Origin: a virus
Strand: one strand, 5' to 3'
Virus record (IMG/VR): IMGVR_UViG_3300036770_003991
Location: 1-23,695 of that record
DNA length: 23,695 nucleotides
Position numbers and translations under genes: made by a program. The notes under the pieces were generated by a model that worked only from the letters and a program-made list of their open reading frames with translations, was not told the origin of the DNA and did not search any database. How positions within the stretch are numbered: the stretch's first letter is position 1; every line of letters starts with the position of its first letter. Positions 6,303 through 10,824 of this stretch are shown here, piece by piece.

Positions 6303-6458
6303 TCAGGCGGGGACGTAACGTCCGTTCTTCTGGATGACGATGGACAGGCCGGTCGTGCCGAACATGTACTTAGCGTTACGGATGAACTCCTCGCAGGACT
6401 CCTTCGTGCCCTGATGTTCGACGTAGTAGCCATTCCAGACGTAATACATCTTCTTCAT
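6303..6458 (-). CDS. Small hypothetical protein, 51 aa
   Basis: ATG 6458 is chosen because the upstream gene stops at 6460-6462 and its last codons contain AAGGAGGTG, a near-perfect ribosome site 9-10 nt before this ATG. A longer frame from 6488 would overlap that gene. The sequence MKKMYYVWNGYYVEH is aromatic, followed by a short helix (TKESCEEFIRNAKYMF) and a beta end. The stop codon is built into TGAACGTTAA, a variant of the regional palindrome. It may act with the HicA-like product upstream, but it does not resemble HicB. Function is unknown. Confidence 0.65.
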   Translation of the reverse strand: MKKMYYVWNGYYVEHQGTKESCEEFIRNAKYMFGTTGLSIVIQKNGRYVPA

Positions 6459-6459
6459 T

Positions 6460-6663
6460 TTAACGTTCACCTCCTTCCCGGTTGTCATGTCGCCGTAGAT
6501 CCCGACGAGTATTCTTTAACGTTCTGAAGTCTGATGGTGTGGAAGAAACGAACACCGGTTGAGAGCCAGGGCGAACTAGTTTGTAGTGACCACCGTTTGT
6601 CTTAACGATAGCCCTGCCGAACTCGGCTGCTAGTTCGGCTATTTCCTTCTCCCATTTCTTCAT
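6460..6663 (-). CDS. HicA-like small RNA-binding or mRNA-interferase-fold protein
   Basis: 67 residues. KTNGGHYKLVRP is the HicA/YcfA-type signature, with His26 where the catalytic His of HicA toxins lies. It is followed by VFVSSTPSDFRTLKNTRRDLRR, typical of phage-borne HicA-like proteins. HicA enzymes adopt a dsRBD-like fold and cut mRNA. No HicB antitoxin is adjacent, so this may be a standalone phage effector or an inactive relative. TAGGAT lies 6 nt before the ATG with TTGACT 16 bp further up, suggesting a leaderless start. Its stop codon TAA falls inside AACGTTAA and lies one base before the next start. Confidence 0.7.
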   Translation of the reverse strand: MKKWEKEIAELAAEFGRAIVKTNGGHYKLVRPGSQPVFVSSTPSDFRTLKNTRRDLRRHDNREGGER

Positions 6664-6749
6664 ACCGGAATCCTAGCAGAACGGCATACATAGTCAACAC
6701 TTTTTTTGTAATGTTAAATTGGTAATCCATAAAGTGTATTAAGTGAATA

Positions 6750-6794
6750 GTAACGTTAGAATCTCATAATAAACTTGTGCTTTCTTATCGTTAA
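6750..6794 (-). promoter_or_regulatory. Palindrome-flanked promoter for the two genes at 6303-6663
   Basis: Minus-strand TTAACG (6789-6794), 17-bp spacer, TATTAT (6766-6771), palindrome at the start point (6750-6759). Centre spacing is exactly 35 bp, although the upstream palindrome is imperfect (TTATCGTTAA). CTTTATG follows at 6728-6734. Confidence 0.65.
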
Positions 6795-6802
6795 AAATCT
6801 GC

Positions 6803-6837
6803 GGGCGTAACGTTAAGCGTCGTTTAACGTTACGCCC
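6803..6837 (-). terminator. 14-bp GGGCGT hairpin containing palindrome halves
   Basis: GGGCGTAACGTTAA (6803-6816) pairs with TTAACGTTACGCCC (6824-6837), 7-nt loop. Minus-strand continuation is GCAGATTTTTAACG. Confidence 0.6.
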
Positions 6838-6875
6838 GCCAGCTTTTAACGTTAAGAATATTTCAAGCGTTAAAA

Positions 6876-6900
6876 AACCCGGGGTCCACCTCCCCGGGTT
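6876..6900 (-). terminator. Terminator after the gene at 6909-7010
   Basis: AACCCGGGG pairs with CCCCGGGTT (9 bp, 7-nt loop) and is followed on the minus strand by TTTTAACGC. It lies 8 nt after the stop codon. Confidence 0.75.
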
Positions 6901-6908
6901 CTTAACGT

Positions 6909-7010
6909 TCAGTCCCCCTTCCCTCTGAGTACCAGACCGATGATGCCCCATGTACAGAGCACCACGATCCAGAAGTTAACGGTGAACTCCCATCCCAACG
7001 GGTGGTTCAT
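6909..7010 (-). CDS. 33-residue predicted single-pass membrane microprotein
   Basis: Read directly from the minus strand: ATG at 7010, stop TGA at 6909-6911. GGAG sits 5 nt before the ATG. The sequence is MNHPLGWEF, then a hydrophobic stretch TVNFWIVVLCTWGIIGLVL of about 20 residues, then RGKGD. The positive C-terminal end suggests that the tail stays in the cytoplasm. Only 19 nt separate it from the upstream stop, so the two genes form one operon. The stop is followed by the variant palindrome TGAACGTTAA and a strong terminator, as for neighbouring genes, which supports reality. It could disturb or sense the host membrane; the family is unknown. Confidence 0.7.
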   Translation of the reverse strand: MNHPLGWEFTVNFWIVVLCTWGIIGLVLRGKGD

Positions 7011-7029
7011 GGCTTCTCCTTTTTAACGG

Positions 7030-7299
7030 TCAGATGTTCCACTCGTAGTCAAGGGTCATGAAGGCATGCGCCGTGACCCATTCGGGCTTGTTGTACAGGT
7101 CGCACAGACCGCTAGCGTTAACAAGCCCGGCGGTAGCAACAAGATGACGGAGAACCCGGAACGTGTCGTTCAGAGGCTCGGCGTTGGTGCAGGCCGAATC
7201 GGCGCACTCCTCGTAGTAGACCGAATCGATTGCCTCGGCCAGTTCGTGGAGTCTGTCCACGATGTTGTTAGCCAGTTCGGAAATTTCGCGGTTCGTCAT
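7030..7299 (-). CDS. Hypothetical acidic helical protein, 89 aa
   Basis: ATG 7299 follows AAAGGA by 7 nt and a GGGATT/AATCCC leader hairpin; the open frame to 7359 has no ribosome site. The sequence is helical and acidic (SELANNIVDRLHELAEAIDSVYYEE). Four cysteines (residues 34, 39, 68 and one nearby) are not arranged in a known zinc motif. The stop is followed by the palindrome variant ACCGTTAAAA, which also forms the leader of the next small gene. Function is unknown. Confidence 0.7.
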   Translation of the reverse strand: MTNREISELANNIVDRLHELAEAIDSVYYEECADSACTNAEPLNDTFRVLRHLVATAGLVNASGLCDLYNKPEWVTAHAFMTLDYEWNI

Positions 7300-7317
7300 T
7301 GCGGTTCCTTTCGGGTC

Positions 7318-7335
7318 GGGATTGCTTGGAATCCC
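7318..7335 (-). promoter_or_regulatory. 5' leader hairpin
   Basis: GGGATT (7318-7323) pairs with AATCCC (7330-7335), loop GCTTGG, about 19 nt before the start at 7299. A TAGGCT element (-10-like) lies just upstream, with TTGCTT 18 bp before it. Confidence 0.45.
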
Positions 7336-7419
7336 TAGCCTAGTTCCATTGGTAAGCAAAAAGCAACTCTATCAATCTACCGTTAGGATTGATTTTCCCC
7401 ATAAAGGTAACGACGACAA

Positions 7420-7464
7420 TTAACGTTAAGATCACATAATAAACTTGAGGATAGTTAACGTTAA
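7420..7464 (-). promoter_or_regulatory. Palindrome-flanked promoter for the two genes at 6909-7299
   Basis: Minus-strand TTAACG (7459-7464), 17-bp spacer, TATTAT (7436-7441), palindrome at the start point (7420-7429). Spacing is 35 bp. CTTTATG follows at 7400-7406. No gene was found in the 308-bp gap 7300-7607. Confidence 0.65.
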
Positions 7465-7472
7465 AAACTCGC

Positions 7473-7507
7473 GGGTGCAATGTCATGGTATTCTGACGGA
7501 AGCACCC
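7473..7507 (-). terminator. GGGTGC/GCACCC hairpin
   Basis: 6-bp stem (7473-7478 with 7502-7507) followed on the minus strand by GCGAGTTTTTAACG. It occupies the same place in the module as the GGGTGT and GGGCGT hairpins, with changed but still paired bases. Confidence 0.5.
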
Positions 7508-7561
7508 GCCTTCTTAACGTTAGGATGTTCTTAACGTTAGAATATTTTTAACGCAAAGAAA

Positions 7562-7583
7562 GCTCCGGCCTTTCGACCGGAGC
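7562..7583 (-). terminator. Terminator after the gene at 7608-7970
   Basis: GCTCCGG pairs with CCGGAGC, followed on the minus strand by TTTCTTTGCG. Confidence 0.65.
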
Positions 7584-7607
7584 CTCTCTGACGTTCTTAA
7601 CGGTAGA

Positions 7608-7970
7608 TTACTTCTTGTAACGCTCGAACGTGCAGTCCGGGTCGAGGATAGCGGCGATGCCCCGGGCCGCGCACTGGTAGCCGTCCTCCAGAGAATCCCA
7701 CCGGCACTCAACGTGCAATTCGATGCCTGCATCGCCGTACTCCGATTCCTGTACCACACCGGCAGGCAGGGTGCCGATCACGATCACTTCCGGCCTGCGG
7801 AATTGATTCATAACGAACGTGTTCCCGATGACATGGTCGGCGTCCAACGTCAGATTGTGGGTCACGATGATGGACGTCCAGACCTTTTCATTCTTCTCGA
7901 TGAAATCCGGTGCCAGTCTGTCACCGTTCTCCAGATTCGTGACCTTGACGTACTCTGTTCCGTTCTTCAC
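7608..7970 (-). CDS. Hypothetical protein, about 120 aa, probable GTG start
   Basis: GTG 7970 lies 8 nt after GGAGGGAG and just downstream of a CCGGTGGG/CCCACCGG leader hairpin, the same plan as neighbouring genes. ATGs further up (8033, 8024) have no ribosome site, and the second lies by the hairpin. The product is mixed alpha/beta (WTSIIVTHNLTLDADHVIG, RRPEVIVIGTLPAG) with an acidic C-terminal half. Two cysteines near the end are not in a zinc motif. No recognised family. The stop is followed by TACCGTTAAG and then the terminator. Confidence 0.65.
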   Translation of the reverse strand: MKNGTEYVKVTNLENGDRLAPDFIEKNEKVWTSIIVTHNLTLDADHVIGNTFVMNQFRRPEVIVIGTLPAGVVQESEYGDAGIELHVECRWDSLEDGYQCAARGIAAILDPDCTFERYKK

Positions 7971-7992
7971 GTTGGGTTCTCCCTCCGTCCTG

Positions 7993-8013
7993 CCGGTGGG
8001 CCATTCCCACCGG
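7993..8013 (-). promoter_or_regulatory. 5' leader hairpin
   Basis: CCGGTGGG (7993-8000) pairs with CCCACCGG (8006-8013), loop CCATT, immediately upstream of the ribosome site for GTG 7970. Confidence 0.5.
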
Positions 8014-8104
8014 GCTTCGCCCATTTTATGCATGGTCGAGTCCAATACGCAATACTTTTCTTCTATCGTTAAATTGGTAATTCATAAAGTGTATTTGCTG
8101 AAGG

Positions 8105-8149
8105 GTAACGTTAAGATCCCATAATCAATTTCAGTATGGTTAACGTTAA
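8105..8149 (-). promoter_or_regulatory. Palindrome-flanked promoter for the gene at 7608-7970
   Basis: Minus-strand TTAACG (8144-8149), 17-bp spacer, GATTAT (8121-8126), palindrome at the start point (8105-8114). Spacing is 35 bp. CTTTATG follows at 8083-8089. No gene was found in the 325-bp gap 7971-8295. Confidence 0.65.
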
Positions 8150-8157
8150 AAACTCAC

Positions 8158-8192
8158 GGGTGCAAGGCGCTGGTATTCGCACCGAAGCACCC
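8158..8192 (-). terminator. GGGTGC/GCACCC hairpin
   Basis: 6-bp outer stem (8158-8163 with 8187-8192), 23-nt loop, followed on the minus strand by GTGAGTTTTTAACG. Confidence 0.5.
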
Positions 8193-8248
8193 GCCATTTT
8201 TTAACGTTACGTGTTTTTTAACGTTAGTATGTTTTTAACGTAAGAAAA

Positions 8249-8270
8249 ACCCCGGCCAGATGGCCGGGGT
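8249..8270 (-). terminator. Terminator after the gene at 8296-8676
   Basis: ACCCCGGCC pairs with GGCCGGGGT around AGAT (9 bp), followed on the minus strand by TTTTCTTACG. Confidence 0.75.
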
Positions 8271-8295
8271 CTTTCCGTTTCTTAACGGTAGGTGG

Positions 8296-8676
8296 TTACA
8301 AGAACAAGGTTTCGAAACAGTCTTGGCACAGACTCTTCTCTTCGTTGATGGTTGAGCAGATTACATCAGCAGTATTGGTGCACGAATCACAGGGTCCATC
8401 TGCCCGACTCGGCTTCCCCGAATACGGATCATCCGCCCAAACTGCAGGCGCACATGCCCAACCTTGTGGAGAAATCCACTCTCCACAAAGAATCCCCCCG
8501 TCGTTGTAGGGGGGGATGAACTTGAAGAAATCGACGGGGAGACGGCCTTCGCAGATCCGGCCGAAGATTTCCACCTTGAAGTGCACCTCGCCGTTGTTAA
8601 CGGTAAGGATCTGGACGGGGAAATCGGTAATCCAATCTTGGATTCCGATGGCATTCGGGATGATTGAATCGGACAT
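8296..8676 (-). CDS. Hypothetical protein with C-terminal zinc-binding cysteines, 126 aa
   Basis: ATG 8676 is 8 nt after AAGGAG, so the open frame to 8724 is not needed. The N-terminal half is beta-rich (VQILTVNNGEVHFKVEIFG). The C-terminal 35 residues hold CDSC, a further Cys, and CQDC, a CxxC...CxxC ribbon able to bind zinc, before a hydrophobic end (FETLFL). Phage proteins with such a tail often recruit nucleic acid or host proteins, but this cannot be specified here. An independent cassette in the palindrome array. Confidence 0.75.
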   Translation of the reverse strand: MSDSIIPNAIGIQDWITDFPVQILTVNNGEVHFKVEIFGRICEGRLPVDFFKFIPPYNDGGILCGEWISPQGWACAPAVWADDPYSGKPSRADGPCDSCTNTADVICSTINEEKSLCQDCFETLFL

Positions 8677-8795
8677 ATCGAACACTCCTTGGTAGGAAAC
8701 ATTGGGACAGTAGTAGTAAACCAAATCTCGAAAGCAATTGCAACCTATTTCTTGTAACGTTAAATTAAAATCCCATAAAGTGTATCTGACTGAAG

Positions 8796-8842
8796 TTAAC
8801 GTTAAAGCCCCATAATAAACATCGTAAATAATTTAACGTTAA
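8796..8842 (-). promoter_or_regulatory. Palindrome-flanked promoter for the gene at 8296-8676
   Basis: Minus-strand TTAACG (8837-8842), 19-bp spacer, TATTAT (8812-8817), palindrome (8796-8805). Spacing is 37 bp. CTTTATG follows at 8774-8780. The neighbouring GGGCGT arm near 8850 has no partner, so this module is incomplete. No gene was found in the 302-bp gap 8677-8978. Confidence 0.55.
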
Positions 8843-8927
8843 AAACGTGGGCGTAGCTTATCTTATTTCTTAACGTTAAAAACGTTGGTGGATGATCCTG
8901 GCTCGACTGGCACCGGTACATGACAAA

Positions 8928-8955
8928 GGGAGCCGATGCCGTAGCACCGGCTCCC
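8928..8955 (-). terminator. Terminator after the gene at 8979-9347
   Basis: GGGAGCCG (8928-8935) pairs with CGGCTCCC (8948-8955), extended by ACAA/TTGT across one unpaired base; the minus-strand tail is TTTGTCAT. Confidence 0.65.
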
Positions 8956-8978
8956 TTGTGGGAGGGTACCGCTCCGGC

Positions 8979-9347
8979 TCAGCCGGTGCGGACGATGTAG
9001 AAGGTATCCCCGATGCGGCACCAATCGAGCCGCACCTTCGCTCCGGTGAGAGCCAGAGCCGACATGAGCCGACGCTGCACCTTCTGGTCGGGTCGGCTCT
9101 CACCTTCCACCAGAGCGTCCCACTCTGCGGTGAACGCTTCCACCGCTCCGCTCTTCACCGCCTCCCGACGCTCTGCGAGCGGAGCCGGAGCGACCTTCAT
9201 CCGGGTCGCGCTCAGAGCGAGAGCGGTGAGCAAGACGTTCGCCTTGTCCACCTTGTACCGATTCGAAGCGGCACCGCTCTCCTTCCACTCTGTGCAGAGA
9301 GCCAGAGCCTGCTCCTGCTCTTCCTTGCTGACCTTGTGAGCCTTCAT
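8979..9347 (-). CDS. Hypothetical protein, 122 aa, paralogue of the gene at 10384-10782
   Basis: AAAGGGGAG lies 3-4 nt before the ATG. Shared blocks with the paralogue are SGAASNR, ALALS/IALTL, LAERREAVKSG, SRPDQKVQRRLMSALAL, RLDW and TFYIVRT near the C-terminus. The fold is probably mostly helical with a short beta end. The family is not recognised. It is GC-rich. The related copy lies on the other side of the DnaA-box cluster in a different regulatory setting. A -10-like TAGGCT with TTGGAA 18 bp upstream precedes the leader hairpin at 9360-9383. Confidence 0.75.
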   Translation of the reverse strand: MKAHKVSKEEQEQALALCTEWKESGAASNRYKVDKANVLLTALALSATRMKVAPAPLAERREAVKSGAVEAFTAEWDALVEGESRPDQKVQRRLMSALALTGAKVRLDWCRIGDTFYIVRTG

Positions 9348-9359
9348 GGCTCCCCTTTC

Positions 9360-9383
9360 TGTTGGCTCGCTTGTTCACCAACA
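9360..9383 (-). promoter_or_regulatory. 5' leader hairpin
   Basis: TGTTGG (9360-9365) pairs with CCAACA (9378-9383). Its loop shares AACAAGC with the leader hairpin at 5952-5973, so the two leaders are related. Confidence 0.45.
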
Positions 9384-9581
9384 AGGTCAGCCTATCTAGT
9401 CAGATTGGCCAATTCCAAACTCTGCTCGATTGCAAATGCAACCAGAAAACCTACCCATAATCCAAACATGGTTTCATAATGCTGTTGCATAATGGTATTG
9501 GTTTCACAACACCTGTACCATAACAACGTTCGATAACATTACATTTGCTCAATTTCTAACGGTGTTTCTTAACATAGTTGC

Positions 9582-9621
9582 GGGTGTGGGCGCAATTTCG
9601 AAAGAGCGTCGCCCAACACCC
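9582..9621 (-). terminator. GGGTGT hairpin of a decayed cassette module
   Basis: GGGTGT (9582-9587) pairs with ACACCC (9616-9621), continued by GGGC/GCCC across one unpaired A. Same outer pairs as the hairpins at 4885 and 6194, but with no T-tract. Confidence 0.4.
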
Positions 9622-9628
9622 GGCAAAG

Positions 9629-9901
9629 TTTTCCACAGGGCTGTGGATAACCCTGTGGACAAAAAGTTTTCCACAGATTTCCTGGGGTTTTCCACAGGTT
9701 GTACACAGTGTTTTCCACAGGTTGTGGACAATTCTGGGGGTAACGTTGTGGAAAACCCTGTGGATATCACCCATAATCTGTGGATTGTGGATAAGCCTGT
9801 GGACAACCCCTGTGGATTTGTGGATAACTCGGGTTTTCCACAGGTGTGGACAAACATGTGGATATGCCGTTGTCCACAGCCTGTGGATATGTTGTGGATA
9901 C
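9629..9901. other. oriC-like cluster of DnaA boxes, putative replication origin
   Basis: By eye, 20 nonamers with the core TCCACA/TGTGGA plus one TTGTACACA lie in 273 bp. Perfect TTATCCACA (as TGTGGATAA): 9642, 9786, 9819. TTGTCCACA, the actinobacterial form: 9654, 9723, 9798, 9845, 9870. TTTTCCACA: 9629, 9667, 9688, 9711, 9747, 9834. Others (ATATCCACA and similar): 9759, 9779, 9811, 9857, 9882, 9893. Fourteen point one way and seven the other, with irregular spacing. Known biology: bacterial oriC regions carry such clusters, and Streptomyces oriC has about 19 boxes. Inference: a phage origin fired by host DnaA, or a DnaA-titration site. Confidence 0.8.
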
Positions 9902-9939
9902 CCTGGCCTACTCGACCGGCCCGACCTTGGCCGGTACAT

Positions 9940-9981
9940 GGCCGTAGCCCCGGGGCCGTAGCCCCGGGGCCGTAGCCCCGG
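9940..9981. repeat. Three tandem 14-bp GC-rich repeats
   Basis: GGCCGTAGCCCCGG is repeated exactly three times (9940, 9954, 9968), then partly. Each junction forms a CCCCGGGG palindrome. It lies between the DnaA boxes and the stop codon of the next leftward gene, so it could fold as a 3' hairpin or belong to the origin. Confidence 0.8.
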
Positions 9982-9992
9982 GGCCGTTCCGG

Positions 9993-10280
9993 TCATTCGG
10001 GGAGATCCACCCCGGTGCGGTAGTTGGTACAGGCGGGGCACCAGCAGTGCCAACCGCCCAAGCACTCCCGGCTCTCCCGGGCCATGTCCTCCCGGTACAT
10101 GGCGACCGTGAGTCCGACGACCGTGCCCATCCCGGGCAGGGCGACGAATGCGAGGACGATAAACGCCCCGACCAACTCGCCCGATGCGATGGTATCCCAT
10201 GCGAGATCCATCCCGATAGCGGCGATGATGATGCCGCAGGCGAGGCCGAAACCGGCCCCGATACGCTGTAGTGTGGACAT
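9993..10280 (-). CDS. Predicted two-pass membrane protein with C-terminal Cys motif, 95 aa
   Basis: ATG 10280 is preceded by AAAGGGGG and a GGGCGCA hairpin; the open frame running to 10739 overlaps another gene and is rejected. There are two hydrophobic segments (about residues 6-27 and 36-60: IGAGFGLACGIIIAAIG and LVGAFIVLAFVALPGMGTVV). A basic tail then ends in CLGGWHCWCPACTNYRTG, with CxC and CxxC spacing that could bind a metal. The composition is very GC-rich. Function is unknown; membrane location is inferred. Confidence 0.7.
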   Translation of the reverse strand: MSTLQRIGAGFGLACGIIIAAIGMDLAWDTIASGELVGAFIVLAFVALPGMGTVVGLTVAMYREDMARESRECLGGWHCWCPACTNYRTGVDLPE

Positions 10281-10301
10281 TGCGTCCCCCTTTCGGGTCA
10301 T

Positions 10302-10320
10302 GGGCGCATTCCGTGCGCCC
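10302..10320 (-). promoter_or_regulatory. 5' leader hairpin GGGCGCA/TGCGCCC
   Basis: 7-bp stem, loop TTCCG, about 20 nt before the start at 10280. The same stem occurs before the next gene (10805-10824). Confidence 0.6.
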
Positions 10321-10351
10321 GGTCGGTATTCGATACTCCCGGGGTGACCCG

Positions 10352-10378
10352 GGTCGGGGGGATCGCACCCCCCCGACC
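10352..10378 (-). terminator. 10-bp GC hairpin after the gene at 10384-10782
   Basis: GGTCGGGGGG (10352-10361) pairs with CCCCCCGACC (10369-10378), 5 nt after the stop codon. No T-tract, so it may be a 3' stabilising hairpin or a factor-dependent end. Confidence 0.5.
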
Positions 10379-10383
10379 GTCGG

Positions 10384-10782
10384 TCACCGTGTCCGGACCA
10401 GCCAGAATGTCCCATCGACGTTGACCCAGTCGAGGCGGATCGCCCGGCCGGTCCGCAGTGCCAGTGCCGACATAAGCCGACGCTGGCACCGTTGGTCCGG
10501 TCGTGAACCGCCCGGGACCAGTCGGTCCCAGTCACCGTCGCGGGCCGTGACTGCCGAACCGCCCGACCGGACCCAGTCTCGCCGGTCGGCCAGTCCGGCC
10601 GGGGCGAGATCCATCCGGTCGGCCAGCGTGAGTGCGATGAGAAACATCGCAACGTTGCCAGCGTCCCGGGCGAACCGGTTCGATGCGGCGCCGCTCCCGG
10701 CGTACTCTGTGACCGCAGTAGCGGCCGCAGTGTACTCATCCCGGGTCGGCTTGGACATACCCTGCGTGAGCAGTGCGTCCAT
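10384..10782 (-). CDS. Hypothetical protein, 132 aa, paralogue of the gene at 8979-9347
   Basis: ATG 10782 is preceded by AAAGGGGGTG and the GGGCGCA leader hairpin; an ATG at 10758 lacks a ribosome site. Shared blocks with the paralogue: SGAASNR, LAPAGLADRRDWVRSG, SRPDQRCQRRLMSALAL, RLDW, TFWLVRT. It is rich in Ala, Arg and Asp with strongly GC-biased codons. Its promoter region lacks the TTAACGTTAA palindrome, so the two copies are probably expressed under different control. Function is unknown. Confidence 0.75.
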   Translation of the reverse strand: MDALLTQGMSKPTRDEYTAAATAVTEYAGSGAASNRFARDAGNVAMFLIALTLADRMDLAPAGLADRRDWVRSGGSAVTARDGDWDRLVPGGSRPDQRCQRRLMSALALRTGRAIRLDWVNVDGTFWLVRTR

Positions 10783-10804
10783 TGGACACCCCCTTTGGGG
10801 TCGT

Positions 10805-10824
10805 GGGCGCATCGCCATGCGCCC
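10805..10824 (-). promoter_or_regulatory. 5' leader hairpin GGGCGCA/TGCGCCC
   Basis: 7-bp stem, loop TCGCCA, same arms as at 10302-10320. TACCCT lies just upstream on the minus strand as a possible -10, which would place the hairpin at the very 5' end of the RNA. Confidence 0.6.

Larger units (their letters stand above)
3984..8879. repeat. TTAACGTTAA palindrome family, about 42 copies of the 8-bp core
   Basis: By hand count the core TAACGTTA occurs about 42 times between 3984 and 8879, almost all between genes. Chance expectation for an 8-mer over 4.9 kb is below one. Examples: 3984, 4021, 4138, 4199, 4229, 4257, 4805, 4832, 4866, 4926, 5392, 5427, 5486, 5507, 6177, 6235, 6846, 7420, 7455, 8140, 8796, 8833 and 8870. 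Variants such as TTAACGGTAG and TGAACGTTAA fall at or just after gene stops. The palindrome is a good candidate operator for a dimeric DNA-binding protein. No such regulator can be named from the window. Confidence 0.9.
9348..9628. other. AT-rich intergenic stretch beside the DnaA-box cluster
   Basis: No gene seen. It holds the leader of the gene at 8979-9347, the element TTGCAAATGCAA (9431, also found at 4735), an AT-rich segment 9450-9560 that could serve as an unwinding element, and a decayed cassette module with variants such as TTAACATA. A GGGTGT/ACACCC hairpin occupies 9582-9621. Confidence 0.5.

Noticed and set aside
3984-8879. Integron-type cassette array with attC sites
   Set aside because: Gene-hairpin units and GTTAA cores look superficially similar, but there is no integrase, the modules contain promoters and terminators, and the dyads lack attC R/L box structure.
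8892-9479. Rightward open frame of 195 codons
   Set aside because: Antisense shadow of the GC-rich gene at 8979-9347, which has a ribosome site, a paralogue and a terminator.
9629-9901. CRISPR array
   Set aside because: The repeats are 9 bp, occur in both orientations and have irregular spacing; no long repeat and no cas genes.
9556-10368. Long leftward open frame (270 codons) across the DnaA-box cluster
   Set aside because: Its sequence is the translation of TGTGGA repeats and GC-rich DNA, with no ribosome site, and it overlaps a better gene (9993-10280).
9993-10739. 248-codon extension of the membrane-protein gene
   Set aside because: The upstream part overlaps the paralogue gene in another frame, while AAAGGGGG and the leader hairpin support ATG 10280.
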